64,000 bases of DNA from Bacteroidales bacterium (GCA_017549805.1 JAFYNJ010000004.1:62001-126000); one strand, 5' to 3'; numbered from the stretch's first letter, positions 1 through 8,696 are shown. Translations and numbers: made by a program. The notes: generated by a model not told the origin, from the letters alone.

Positions 1-383
1 TCTTCCTTCATCAGCACCTTTTCACCAACTATGCTCACTTCCTGCAACTGCTTGTTTTCCACCACAATACCAATACTTATCCATTGCTCCTTTTCTCTGA
101 TTTCCTTCGAAACCTTTTTGGTACGGTAGCCCACAAACGAAACGATGAAAGTGTGTTCGCCAAACGGCACATCCTTCATCGTGAACCTCCCGCCAGCATC
201 GGTGATCGCACCATTGATAAGCATCCCCTCCGCTTTTTGGAGTTGAACGGTGGCGTAAGGAATGGGTTCACGCGACACGGAATCCGTCACATAGCCGTGA
301 ACGATGGTCAAATTTTGCGCTTGCAAACCAAATGACACGACAGCAAGCAACAGCAAAAGAACCAAATGTAGGTATCTAGACAT
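1..383 (-). CDS. Outer-membrane protein with carboxypeptidase-regulatory-like N-terminal domain (TonB-dependent receptor type), 3' part missing
   Basis: The reading frame starts with ATG at 383 and is open to the window edge, giving about 127 residues. It begins with a signal peptide (MSRYLHLVLLLLLAVVSFG, cleavage near LQAQ). A domain of the CarboxypepD_reg-like family follows, with the typical run IPYATVQL, then GAITDAGGRFTM, then HTFIVSFVGYRT. The last visible residues (LQEVSIVGEKV) are what normally leads into the plug of a TonB-dependent receptor or a related outer-membrane beta-barrel. The family sits in the outer membrane and usually imports a ligand, but the substrate cannot be told from this fragment. 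A promoter-like TAGTTTTG lies at 410-417 on this strand. The gene lies directly downstream of a membrane-anchored regulator on the same strand, so control by that regulator is a reasonable inference. Confidence 0.8.
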   Translation of the reverse strand, partial: MSRYLHLVLLLLLAVVSFGLQAQNLTIVHGYVTDSVSREPIPYATVQLQKAEGMLINGAITDAGGRFTMKDVPFGEHTFIVSFVGYRTKKVSKEIREKEQWISIGIVVENKQLQEVSIVGEKVLMKE

Positions 384-409
384 TGTTTTGTGATTCGTTT
401 TAGAAATAA

Positions 410-417
410 CAAAACTA
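410..417 (-). promoter_or_regulatory. Putative -7 element (TAGTTTTG) for the left-edge outer-membrane gene
   Basis: On the minus strand this reads TAGTTTTG, matching the Bacteroidota TAnnTTTG core about 27 bases before the ATG at 383. No clear -33 TTG was seen at the usual spacing, so the promoter may depend on an activator. Confidence 0.4.
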
Positions 418-447
418 CCGTCTTTGTCAAGCGGTTAAAAGGGCAGT

Positions 448-541
448 CCAAACTTTTCCAAACTGGAAAAATTGTAATGTTTTGGGAATGAATTTGTTAA
501 ATAACTATCCATTCCAAACTTTTTGTTGGGAAAGTCCAAAG
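448..541. promoter_or_regulatory. CCAAACT direct repeats and TTTTCC/GGAAAA inverted repeat: candidate operator
   Basis: The gap between the regulator gene and the left-edge gene carries CCAAACT at 448-454, 458-464 and 514-520, plus CCAAAG at 536-541. The first two copies are spaced exactly 10 bases apart. The second lies in an inverted repeat, TTTTCC-AAACT-GGAAAA (454-470). A looser inverted repeat TTCCAA/TTGGGAA covers about 512-532. The sites lie about 30-130 bases upstream of the proposed -7 element at 410-417, where an activator would bind. Function is inferred from position and repetition only. Confidence 0.4.
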
Positions 542-544
542 ATA

Positions 545-1972
545 TTAAGAATTCTCTCCCATTTTTTTTCGCACCCTACCCCTGATTTTATCGACCATGT
601 TAACGGTCGTTCCGAGATAATCTGCTTCCTCTTGGCGTGAAACTTTGAAATACGAAAGAATGAAAGACTTTTTCTCATCCTCGGTTAAGTCGGGGTACTT
701 TTGTCCGAGGGTTTCCCAGAGGCCGGGGTATTTCTCCTCCACCACGGCGAGCATGGCCTTCCAATGGTCCTTGTCGCCGAAAACAGATTGCTCCAAGTCG
801 TTGAGAAGATTCGTTCGCCTGTTATTCAGATAATTTTCCAACAATAGCATGATCCGCTGTTCCTTGTCCAAAGCATCGGAAAGGCGGTCAGCGTAATCTT
901 GTTGGATTTGTTCATGTTCGGCATCCTTTTGCGCCAAGGCTTGGTTTTGCTGCCTGAAGTGGAATAGTTGGGCGTTGATGTCGGCTTCACGTTTTCGCCG
1001 CTTTGCCAATCGGACTTGTGAAATCAAGAAAGCCAACAAAACCAAGGCTGCAATTGCGCTGATCACAATAATCCACCGTTGGCGAGCGATGATTTTCCGG
1101 TTCAACTCGTTCTGCATCACGGCAGTATCGTATTTCTGGCTAACGAGCGCAAGGTTGTTCTTGTGATCCTCCAAATATTTATGCACATCGCCTACATCAT
1201 ACCAATATCTATAATCACAAGCCTTTTCAAAATCGCCTCGCATCTCGGCAAAATCGGCAAGCGTGCCATAATAAAACCATTTCCCTTTTTGTATCTCTGA
1301 ACAATCTGGTTCTGAACGAGTTACCAGCTCTTCCAATTGCTCGTAACAATACGCCATCGAATCCATATCACCCAACTTATAAAAGATGTTCCCCATGTCG
1401 TGGTAATAGTACATCCATAGGCTGTCGTTCATATTAGAAGGGTAGCACTGTATGAATTGGTTGAGGTATTCTTTGGACTTTTCATAGGCGCCGGCATTGA
1501 AATACATGGCATGGAAAGCCGACAAGACCCATTGTTTCGCCTCCAATGAACCACTTTGTTCGGCATAGTCCATCGCCTGGTTCAAATAAACCTCCGCACT
1601 GTCGAATTGCCTGTGGAATTGGTAATAATCTCCCAAAAACGAAACCACTTTGGCACGCTCGTCGTAATGGTCGCCAAAGCCCTCGTCAGCAGCCTTCAAC
1701 AGGGATAGGATCTCTTCTTTATCGGCATAGAGGCCCAAACAGCATGCAATCTGATACCGGGCATGGGCCACAGTGAGCGAATCGTCGGCCAAGAGTCCGT
1801 AATGCTCCGCCTCCTTGAACAGGCGCATGGCCTCCATCTTGTTGCCTGAATCCCTTTGAATGCAGGCGTTTTCCAAGGCATCACGGGCGGCTTGCCTTGC
1901 GTCTTGCGGCACTGGATGGCATGCTACCAACACCGAAATCAAGAACAGCAATATCAGATGACGTAGTTTCAT
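545..1972 (-). CDS. Membrane-anchored TPR regulator with lipobox and C-terminal HTH
   Basis: A 475-residue protein. It opens with a lipoprotein-type signal peptide with lipobox LVAC (Cys18). TPR-like helices fill residues 25-280, then comes one strong membrane span at about 299-320 (WIIVISAIAALVLLAFLI). A basic and coiled-coil stretch follows, and the C-terminus resembles a LuxR/sigma-region-4 type helix-turn-helix (VSRQEEADYLGTTVNMVDKI, about 447-466). TPR-TM-HTH proteins are common one-component regulators in Bacteroidales. The TPR part would sense in the periplasm and the HTH would act on DNA in the cytoplasm. A TAATTTTG promoter core lies only 6 bases upstream of the ATG (1978-1985), so the mRNA may have almost no leader. 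Its likely target is the outer-membrane gene downstream. The HTH assignment is by motif only. Confidence 0.75.
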   Translation of the reverse strand: MKLRHLILLFLISVLVACHPVPQDARQAARDALENACIQRDSGNKMEAMRLFKEAEHYGLLADDSLTVAHARYQIACCLGLYADKEEILSLLKAADEGFGDHYDERAKVVSFLGDYYQFHRQFDSAEVYLNQAMDYAEQSGSLEAKQWVLSAFHAMYFNAGAYEKSKEYLNQFIQCYPSNMNDSLWMYYYHDMGNIFYKLGDMDSMAYCYEQLEELVTRSEPDCSEIQKGKWFYYGTLADFAEMRGDFEKACDYRYWYDVGDVHKYLEDHKNNLALVSQKYDTAVMQNELNRKIIARQRWIIVISAIAALVLLAFLISQVRLAKRRKREADINAQLFHFRQQNQALAQKDAEHEQIQQDYADRLSDALDKEQRIMLLLENYLNNRRTNLLNDLEQSVFGDKDHWKAMLAVVEEKYPGLWETLGQKYPDLTEDEKKSFILSYFKVSRQEEADYLGTTVNMVDKIRGRVRKKMGENS

Positions 1973-1977
1973 AGGGA

Positions 1978-1985
1978 CAAAATTA
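1978..1985 (-). promoter_or_regulatory. -7 element TAATTTTG for the TPR-HTH regulator
   Basis: Reads TAATTTTG on the minus strand. The G is 6 bases from the ATG, so transcription would start at or next to the start codon. Confidence 0.45.
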
Positions 1986-2016
1986 GTGTTTTTAACGCAA
2001 TTCCATCAAAAAAACG

Positions 2017-2024
2017 TACCTTTG
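2017..2024 (+). promoter_or_regulatory. -7 element TACCTTTG for prfB
   Basis: Matches TAnnTTTG 26 bases upstream of the prfB ATG at 2050. No convincing -33 TTG was found. Confidence 0.55.
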
Positions 2025-2049
2025 CACTCCGAAAACACCTATTTAAATT

Positions 2050-3169
2050 ATGATCACATTAGACCAACAAAAAGAATTATGTAAGAGGGTTGAGGCCTTG
2101 AGGAGGTATCTTTGACGTGGACCGTCGTACCATAGAGGCCCAAGAATTAGATGAAAAGACCCAAGATCCCCAGTTTTGGAATGACCCGAAAGCCGCCGAG
2201 GCGACCATGAAGAAGGTGCGTGAGGTGAAAGGCTGGCTCAACGGCTACAAAAAGGCTGAAGACGCCTACAATGACTTGGCTGTGTTGTTCGATTTTGCCA
2301 AGGAAGGCGAAGCCACCGAAGAAGAGGTGGATGCACAGTATGCCGATGCCTTGAAGATTGTGGAAGACCTGGAATTCAAGAACATGCTTCAGGAGGAGGC
2401 CGACCCGATGAGCGCCGTGCTGAAAATCAATGCAGGTGCAGGCGGCACCGAGGCTCAAGATTGGGCGCAGATGCTCATGCGCATGTATATGCGTTACGCT
2501 GAGAATCACAAGTACAAGCTCACCATCTCGAACCTTTTGGAAGCCGAAGACGCTGGCATCAAACAGGTGACCATGAAGCTCGAAGGCGAATATGCCTACG
2601 GCTACCTGAAAGGCGAAAACGGTGTGCACCGTCTGGTGCGCGTGAGTCCTTACAACGCCCAAGGCAAACGCATGACTTCGTTCGCTTCCGTTTTTGTCAC
2701 CCCTTTGATTGACGACACCATCGAGATCGTGGTGGAACAGTCGAGATTGTCGTGGGACACCTTCCGCAGCGGCGGTGCCGGTGGACAGAACGTCAACAAG
2801 GTGGAGTCGGGCGTGCGTTTGCGCTACCAATACAAAGACCCCTACACTGGCGAAGAAGAAGAGATCTTGATTGAAAACACCGAAACCCGCGACCAACCTA
2901 AGAACAAGGAGAACGCCCTTCGCCTTTTGAAGTCACAGCTCTATGACCGTGAGATGCGCCACCGCATGGAGGAGCAGAACAAGATTGAAGCTGGTAAACT
3001 GAAGATCGAATGGGGTTCGCAGATTCGCTCTTACGTGTTCGACGACCGCCGTGTGAAGGACCATCGCACCAATTACCAGACCTCTGATGTTCAAGGTGTC
3101 ATGGATGGCGGTATCGACGAGTTTTTGAAAGCTTACCTGATGGAATTTGGCGGAGGGAAAAGATCATGA
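2050..3169 (+). CDS. prfB: Peptide chain release factor 2, expressed by programmed +1 frameshift (join 2050-2112, 2114-3169)
   Basis: RF2 ends translation at UGA and UAA by triggering peptide release on the ribosome. A short first frame starts at ATG 2050 (MITLDQQKELCKRVEALRRY), reaches CTT and then an in-frame TGA at 2113-2115. Skipping one base (2113) joins it to the long frame from GAC at 2114 to the stop at 3169, about 372 residues in all, the normal RF2 length. The catalytic GGQ lies in GGAGGQNVNK near residue 245. The codon-recognition loop reads RVSPYNAQGKRMTSF, that is SPY rather than the SPF of E. coli RF2. Annotating the GTG at 2117 as the start would lose the first 22 residues. Expression is autoregulated: low RF2 lets the ribosome pause at UGA and shift frame. 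Confidence 0.97.
2101..2116 (+). promoter_or_regulatory. prfB: Programmed +1 frameshift signal of prfB
   Basis: The sequence AGGAGGTATCTTTGAC has an internal Shine-Dalgarno-like AGGAGG (2101-2106) three bases before the slippery CTT (2110-2112), then TGA followed by C, the weak stop context. It is nearly identical to the classical E. coli RF2 site, which has AGGGGG. Confidence 0.95.
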
Positions 3170-3174
3170 CACGG

Positions 3175-3290
3175 CGTCATTGCGAGCGAAACGCAGTGGA
3201 GCGCGGCAATCCAACTTGATCCAAAATAGCTTTGATTGTTCAGGTTGGATTGCCACGTCGCTCCGCAAAGCTACGCTCCTCGCAATGACG
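3175..3290. repeat. Palindromic REP/MITE-like element, GTCATTGCGAG family, copy 1
   Basis: A 116-base inverted repeat between prfB and cstA. It begins CGTCATTGCGAG and ends CTCGCAATGACG. Inner arms are GGCAATCCAACtTGA and TCAgGTTGGATTGCC, around the centre TCCAAAATAGC. It shares the outer arms, the CAATCCAAC arm and the CCAAAATAG centre with the copy at 6745-6830. It can fold into one long hairpin and has no coding capacity. Confidence 0.85.
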
Positions 3291-3340
3291 TAAAGCGATA
3301 ATTGCTCAAACGAAACAACTGATCGAAAAATAAACTAATA

Positions 3341-4795
3341 ATGATAACCTTTTTCATCGCATTAGCCGTATTGATTCTTGGCTATATCGTTTACGGAAAG
3401 ATTGTTGAAAAGCTTTTTGGAGCCGATCCCAACAGGGCTACGCCGGCCACCACCATGGCCGATGGCGTGGACTATGTACCGATGAAGCCTTGGCGGATTT
3501 TCTTGATCCAGTTTTTGAACATCGCCGGAGTGGGTCCCATCATCGGAGCCATCATGGGTGCGCAGTTCGGTACGGCCTCCTTCCTGTGGATCGTGCTGGG
3601 CAGTATCTTTGCCGGAGCCGTCCACGACTATTTGGCGGGCATGATTTCCTTGCGCGACAAAGGTGCCAGCTTGCCTGAGATCCATGGAACCTATCTGGGC
3701 AGCACCGCCAAGCAGATCATGCGTGGCTTCACCATCATCCTGATGATCTTGGTGGGTGTGGTATTTGTGAACACCCCTGCCACCCTGCTCAACGCCCATT
3801 TCACCCCAGAATGGAACAAATACATTTGGATTATCATCATCTTGGTTTACTACCTGATTGCCACCCTGTTGCCCATTGACAAGCTCATCGGCAAGATTTA
3901 CCCTATCTTTGGCATCCTGCTGTTGGGCATGGCCGTGGCCATCTTTGTGGCGTTCCTCATCTATAAACCAGAGATTCCTGAACTGTGGAGCGGCATGCAA
4001 AACCGTCATCCCGACGCGGCCAACAACCCCATCTTCCCGATGATGTTCATCAGCATCGCCTGCGGTGCCATCTCAGGCTTCCATGCCACCCAATCGCCCC
4101 TGATGGCGCGCTGCATGGTCAATGAAAAGCAAGGCCGTCCCATCTTCTACGGTGCCATGATCACTGAAGGTGTCGTCGCTTTGATTTGGGCTGCCGCCGC
4201 CGCCTATTTCTTCGGTCCCGACAGCGTGGCAGATGTCACTGGCAAGAGCGGTGCCGCCATCGTGGGCATCATCGCCAACACCTGGTTCACCCCGATCATC
4301 GCCACCATCACCATTTTGGGTGTCATCAGCGCTGCTGTCACTTCGGGCGACACCGCCATGCGCTCGGCACGCTTGATCTTCGCCGATTTCATGCATTTCG
4401 ACCAGAAGCCCATCAAGAATAGGTTAATTATCGCCGTCCCAATGTTCGCCGTCACGGCTGCCATCTTGGTCTATAGCATCGCCGATGCCAAGGGCTTCCA
4501 AGTCATCTGGCGTTACTTCGCCTGGGCCAACCAGCTGCTCGCCACGGTCACACTTTGGGCTGTTACGGTTTATTTGGCCAAGAACAAAGGCAAACTCTGG
4601 TATCTGATCACTTTGATTCCCGCCTTGTTCATGACCATGGTAACAGGTTGCTTCCTCTTCGTGGCCAAAGCCGCCGACGGAGGTTTGGGTTCTATCTTGC
4701 CACGGCCAGTGGGATATGGCATCGGAGCTGCAATCACCCTCATTGGGTTGATCGCCTTTATCATTTGGAATAAGAAGCGCAAGCAATCCCTATGA
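3341..4795 (+). CDS. cstA: Carbon starvation protein CstA family peptide/pyruvate transporter
   Basis: A 484-residue inner-membrane protein with a dozen or more hydrophobic spans. The N-terminal part carries the CstA signature: DYVPMKPWRIFLIQFLNIAG, then GPIIGAIMGAQFG, then AGAVHDYLAGMISLRD. It is shorter than E. coli CstA (about 700 residues), as is usual for the short Bacteroidales form. The family is linked to uptake of peptides and, in some members, pyruvate when carbon is scarce. The start ATG at 3341 follows an A-rich leader, and the stop overlaps the next ATG by 4 bases (ATGA). The protein is therefore probably co-translated with the ABC-F gene. Substrate is not determined from sequence. 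Confidence 0.93.
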   Translation: MITFFIALAVLILGYIVYGKIVEKLFGADPNRATPATTMADGVDYVPMKPWRIFLIQFLNIAGVGPIIGAIMGAQFGTASFLWIVLGSIFAGAVHDYLAGMISLRDKGASLPEIHGTYLGSTAKQIMRGFTIILMILVGVVFVNTPATLLNAHFTPEWNKYIWIIIILVYYLIATLLPIDKLIGKIYPIFGILLLGMAVAIFVAFLIYKPEIPELWSGMQNRHPDAANNPIFPMMFISIACGAISGFHATQSPLMARCMVNEKQGRPIFYGAMITEGVVALIWAAAAAYFFGPDSVADVTGKSGAAIVGIIANTWFTPIIATITILGVISAAVTSGDTAMRSARLIFADFMHFDQKPIKNRLIIAVPMFAVTAAILVYSIADAKGFQVIWRYFAWANQLLATVTLWAVTVYLAKNKGKLWYLITLIPALFMTMVTGCFLFVAKAADGGLGSILPRPVGYGIGAAITLIGLIAFIIWNKKRKQSL

Positions 4796-6744
4796 TTTCC
4801 ATCCAGAACCTGAGCATGCATTTCACCGGTGAAGACCTCTTCACCAACATCAACTTCCTGATTCGGGAGAAGGATCGTATTGGCTTGGTCGGACACAATG
4901 GTGCCGGCAAAACCACCTTGCTCAGGCTCATCTGCGGACTGGAACAACCCTCCAAAGGAGACATCATCATCCCCGAAGGCATTACCATCGGCTATCTGCC
5001 TCAAGAGAAAAACGTCAACAGCACCAAAACGGTGTTGGAAGAAGCCTTGTCGGCCTTTGATGAATACCACCAACTGGAAGCCGAGGTGGAACGCCTGCAG
5101 CAGGAGATGATGGAACGTACCGACTACGAAAGCCGGGAATACCAACGCTTGATCGAGCATTTGAATCTTTTGAATGACCGTCTTGCCATGATGGGCGGCA
5201 ATTCCATCGAGGGTGAAGCCGAGCGCATTCTGGTGGGATTGGGTTTCGAACACGACGACATGCCACGACCGATGCGGGAATTCAGCAACGGCTGGCAAAT
5301 GCGTGTGGAACTGGCCAAAATCCTGTTGCGCAAGCCCAATTTGTTGCTCCTCGACGAGCCCACAAACCACCTCGACATCGAATCCATCCAGTGGCTGGAA
5401 GGCTTCCTGAAAACCTATTACGGTGCCATCCTGATGGTCTCGCACGACCGTGCCTTCTTGGACAACATCACCATTCGCACCATTGAAATCAGTAACGGCA
5501 AGATCTACGACTATAAAGCCTCCTACTCCGACTATGTCAACCTCCGCGAGGAGCGCGTGGATATGCAGCGTAACGCCTACAACAACCAGCAGCGTGAAAT
5601 CAAGGAGATTGAGGCTTTCATTGAGCGTTTCCGCTACAAGGCCACCAAGGCCAAGCAGGTGCAGAGTCGTGTGAAGCTGTTGGAGAAGATGGAGGAGATC
5701 GTCGTGGATGACATTGACAAAACCGCCATCCACTTCCGTTTTCCACCAGCACCGCATAGCGGAAAAGTCACCTTGGAGCTCAACCACGTGGGCAAGGCCT
5801 ACGGCGACAACGTGGTGCTGAACGACGTGAACCTTTTGATCCCTCGTGGCGAGAAAATTGCTTTCGTGGGTCGCAACGGCGAAGGCAAATCAACCCTATC
5901 GAAAATTATCTGCGGTGTTCTTGATCACGAGGGCGAAGTGAAATTAGGCCACGAGGTGAAGATTGGCTACTACGCACAAAACCAGCAGGACATGCTCGAC
6001 ATGAACAAGACCGTGTTCGAGACCTTGGACGATGTGGCTGTGGGCGACATGCGGTTGAAGGTCAAAGGCCTGTTGGGCGCTTTTCTTTTCCGTGGCGACG
6101 ATATCGACAAGAAGGTAAAGGTGCTTTCAGGCGGTGAAAAGGCTCGTTTGTCTTTAGCCCGGATGCTCCTCTTCCCTACCAACCTCTTGGTCTTGGATGA
6201 GCCCACCAACCACTTGGACATGCTCTCGAAGGACATCCTAAAGAACGCCCTGATCCAATACGACGGCACTTTAATCATCGTATCGCACGACCGCGACTTT
6301 CTGCAAGGCTTGACCAACAAGGTGTATGAGTTCAAGAAGCCCCGCATCAAGGAATATATTGGCGACATCTATGATTTCCTGGAACAGAAGAACCTCAGCC
6401 ACCTGAAAGAGTTGGAGATTGCCGCCAAGCAACAACCCAAAACCATTGCGCCCGAGCCCGTTTCACAAAACAAGCTTAATTACGAGCGCAAAAAGCAGAT
6501 CGACGCCAAGTTACGTAAGGTGGACAAGGAGATTCAGCGCTTGGAGGATGCCATCGGCAAGCTGGAAGGCGAATTGGCCGAGCAAGATGCCATCATGGCC
6601 AATCCAGAAGTACATCCCGAGGTCAAGATCGACAACGATTGGTATTGGGCTTACGGCAAGAAAAAAGAAGAGCTACAACGGCTGATGGATGATTGGGGAG
6701 AGAAACAAATAGAGCGCGAAGAGGTAATGAAAGAGTATGTTTAA
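4792..6744 (+). CDS. ABC-F family ATPase (ribosome-associated, Uup/YdiF type)
   Basis: A 650-residue soluble protein with two ABC domains and no membrane spans, which defines ABC-F. Domain 1 has Walker A GHNGAGKTT (about residue 36) and Walker B LLLLDEPTNHLD. Its signature reads FSNGWQMR, with Asn where SGG is usual. The ABC-F linker follows. Domain 2 has Walker A GRNGEGKST, the canonical signature LSGGEKARL and LLVLDEPTNHLD. A charged coiled-coil tail (about 560-650) resembles the DNA- or rRNA-binding C-terminus of Uup. Such proteins act on translating ribosomes. Some give antibiotic resistance, but nothing here indicates that role. It overlaps cstA by 4 bases. Confidence 0.93.
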   Translation: MISIQNLSMHFTGEDLFTNINFLIREKDRIGLVGHNGAGKTTLLRLICGLEQPSKGDIIIPEGITIGYLPQEKNVNSTKTVLEEALSAFDEYHQLEAEVERLQQEMMERTDYESREYQRLIEHLNLLNDRLAMMGGNSIEGEAERILVGLGFEHDDMPRPMREFSNGWQMRVELAKILLRKPNLLLLDEPTNHLDIESIQWLEGFLKTYYGAILMVSHDRAFLDNITIRTIEISNGKIYDYKASYSDYVNLREERVDMQRNAYNNQQREIKEIEAFIERFRYKATKAKQVQSRVKLLEKMEEIVVDDIDKTAIHFRFPPAPHSGKVTLELNHVGKAYGDNVVLNDVNLLIPRGEKIAFVGRNGEGKSTLSKIICGVLDHEGEVKLGHEVKIGYYAQNQQDMLDMNKTVFETLDDVAVGDMRLKVKGLLGAFLFRGDDIDKKVKVLSGGEKARLSLARMLLFPTNLLVLDEPTNHLDMLSKDILKNALIQYDGTLIIVSHDRDFLQGLTNKVYEFKKPRIKEYIGDIYDFLEQKNLSHLKELEIAAKQQPKTIAPEPVSQNKLNYERKKQIDAKLRKVDKEIQRLEDAIGKLEGELAEQDAIMANPEVHPEVKIDNDWYWAYGKKKEELQRLMDDWGEKQIEREEVMKEYV

Positions 6745-6830
6745 CGTCATTGCGAGGAGTGAAACGACGAAGCAATCCAACCTGACCCAAAATAGTTCTG
6801 GTTGGATTGCTTCGCTACGCTCGCAATGAC
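6745..6830. repeat. Palindromic REP/MITE-like element, GTCATTGCGAG family, copy 2
   Basis: Starts CGTCATTGCGAG immediately after the ABC-F stop codon and ends GCTCGCAATGAC. The inner arms GCAATCCAACC and GGTTGGATTGC pair around CCAAAATAG. It fills the gap between two convergent genes and may also act as a bidirectional terminator-like hairpin. Confidence 0.85.
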
Positions 6831-6842
6831 ACCTTCGCGGTT

Positions 6843-8627
6843 TTATTCGATAATCAAATCAAACGGCATCCTTGCTTGGATACCTGTGTTCTTTTGGAGG
6901 TTCTCCAAGCCTTCCACATAATGGTAATACACACCTAATTTCTGTTTCAAGGCGGCATCAATTTCATCGGTCTTGTTCATCGATTCCATGATGCGGGTGA
7001 AGAAGTCCTTAGCCTTGGGCATCTCAACCACCTTGTAATCATTGCCGAGGTTGGCTCTTTCAGCGGCAAAGGCGATGGCATCTTCCATGTCACCAAGTTG
7101 GTCCACGAGTCCCAACTCAATGGCGTCGGCACCAGCCCACACACGGCCTTGGCCAATGCTATCCACGTAGGTCTGGCGCATACCACGACCTTCTGCTACG
7201 CGTTGCGTGAACTCGTCGTAGGTTTTTACCACATTTTCCTGCAACTTGGCATATTGGAACTGGGTAAGCGGCTCGGCTACGCTACCGAAATCGGCATTCT
7301 CATTGGTCTTGGCGACATCGAAAGTCAAGCCCAGTTTGTCGTTGAGGAAGCCCTTCATGTTGGGGAAGGTGCCGAACACGCCGATGGATCCCGTGAGCGT
7401 GGTGGGGTCGGCAAAGATGTAGTCGCCCTTGGCCGAGATCCAGTAACCGCCCGAAGCGGCATAGTTGCCCATGGAGACGATGAGAGGCTTCACTTCCCTG
7501 GTCAGGTCGAGTTCACGACCAATGACAGCTGAGGCCAAAGCGCTTCCTCCAGGAGAGTTGACACGCAGCACAACAGCCTTCACATCCTTGTCCTCACGTG
7601 CCTTGCGAATGGTCTTGGAAAGATTTTCAGAATAGATGGCTTGATCCTCATTGCCCTTGCCATCAAAAATCTGACCGGAAGCATAGATAACGGCTACTTC
7701 GTTTTTGCTGGGGTTCTTGACTTTATAGGACTTGGCATAGTTTGCATTACCGACGGCGTTGAGTTTCTTTGTGCTGCCCGTCAAGCTCTTCAGCTCATCG
7801 AGCACCTGATCCTTGAAATACAGTTGATCCACCAAGCCGTATTCCAAGGCCTTCTGGGCATCGGTCATCAGCTCCAAGTTGTCGGCAATCTGGTTAAGCT
7901 GTTCCACGCTGATATTACGCGTCTCGCTGATCCCTTGCAGAATCTGTCCCCACATAGTGCCCAACAGCTTATCCATCTGCTCACGATTGGCCTCACTCAT
8001 CTTTTCGAGGAAATAAGGTTCCACGGCACTTTTGAAGCGGTTGTTGGGGCCGCGAACGATCTGCATTTCGATGTCAAGCTTGTCAAACAAACGCTTGTAG
8101 AACATGATCTGAGAGGCCATGCCGTGCAAGTCGATCATGCCTTCGGGATTGAGCCAGATCTTGTCGGCAACGGAGGCCATGTAATAGGCACTTTGGGAAT
8201 ACATCTCGCCATAACAAGCGATGAACTTGCCCGACTCCTTGAACTCCATGAGTTTGCTACGGATTTCCTGCAAAGTGGCTGCTGAAGTGGGAATGCTGCT
8301 CAGTTCCAAATAGATGCCTTTGATGTTCGGATCCGTCTTGGCATGCTCAATATTCCGTAGGATCTCGTTCAGACCCGTGGTTTCAATCGTTTCCATGGTA
8401 TTGAAATCGATGGAGCTAAAAGGATCGTCAACGGTACGGTCCGGAATCTCATAGTTGAGTTTCATGAGCAACACCGAGTTGGGTTTGACAACGGTAGAGG
8501 TTTCAGATGGGGACTTTGAAAAGCCCGCAATCAGGGCGGAATACACGCCTACTTTCACGAAGAACATGATCAACAACGCGATCAATGTGCCAACAAATGC
8601 GGCAAGAACAACTTTAGAGAATTTCAT
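6843..8627 (-). CDS. sppA: Signal peptide peptidase SppA, 67 kDa type
   Basis: A 594-residue membrane-bound serine protease that digests cleaved signal peptides. An N-terminal membrane anchor (about residues 8-30) is followed by two tandem S49 domains. The catalytic Lys lies in ADKIWLNPEG (about residue 155) of the first domain. The nucleophile Ser is in YAASGGYWISA (about residue 390) of the second. Both match the E. coli SppA Lys/Ser dyad. Length and organisation are normal for the two-domain form. A TACCTTTG promoter core lies on this strand at 8654-8661, back to back with the folK promoter. The gene converges on the ABC-F gene across the repeat at 6745-6830. Confidence 0.95.
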   Translation of the reverse strand: MKFSKVVLAAFVGTLIALLIMFFVKVGVYSALIAGFSKSPSETSTVVKPNSVLLMKLNYEIPDRTVDDPFSSIDFNTMETIETTGLNEILRNIEHAKTDPNIKGIYLELSSIPTSAATLQEIRSKLMEFKESGKFIACYGEMYSQSAYYMASVADKIWLNPEGMIDLHGMASQIMFYKRLFDKLDIEMQIVRGPNNRFKSAVEPYFLEKMSEANREQMDKLLGTMWGQILQGISETRNISVEQLNQIADNLELMTDAQKALEYGLVDQLYFKDQVLDELKSLTGSTKKLNAVGNANYAKSYKVKNPSKNEVAVIYASGQIFDGKGNEDQAIYSENLSKTIRKAREDKDVKAVVLRVNSPGGSALASAVIGRELDLTREVKPLIVSMGNYAASGGYWISAKGDYIFADPTTLTGSIGVFGTFPNMKGFLNDKLGLTFDVAKTNENADFGSVAEPLTQFQYAKLQENVVKTYDEFTQRVAEGRGMRQTYVDSIGQGRVWAGADAIELGLVDQLGDMEDAIAFAAERANLGNDYKVVEMPKAKDFFTRIMESMNKTDEIDAALKQKLGVYYHYVEGLENLQKNTGIQARMPFDLIIE

Positions 8628-8653
8628 GATGTAAGTTTTTAGTGTTCGGTGTG

Positions 8654-8661
8654 CAAAGGTA
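8654..8661 (-). promoter_or_regulatory. -7 element TACCTTTG for sppA
   Basis: Minus-strand TACCTTTG, 27 bases before the sppA ATG. A TTTG that could serve as -33 lies at 8684-8687, 22 bases away. Confidence 0.55.
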
Positions 8662-8675
8662 TAAATAATAAAGGT

Positions 8676-8683
8676 TATTTTTG
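8676..8683 (+). promoter_or_regulatory. -7 element TATTTTTG for folK
   Basis: TATTTTTG ends 13 bases before the preferred folK start at 8697. An upstream ATG at 8649 would precede this promoter, which argues for the later start. Confidence 0.45.
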
Positions 8684-8696
8684 CAAAAAGGAAGCC

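Noticed and set aside
4570-5787. Long open frame antisense to cstA and the ABC-F gene
   Set aside because: Spans the junction of two well-defined genes on the other strand and has no homology features.
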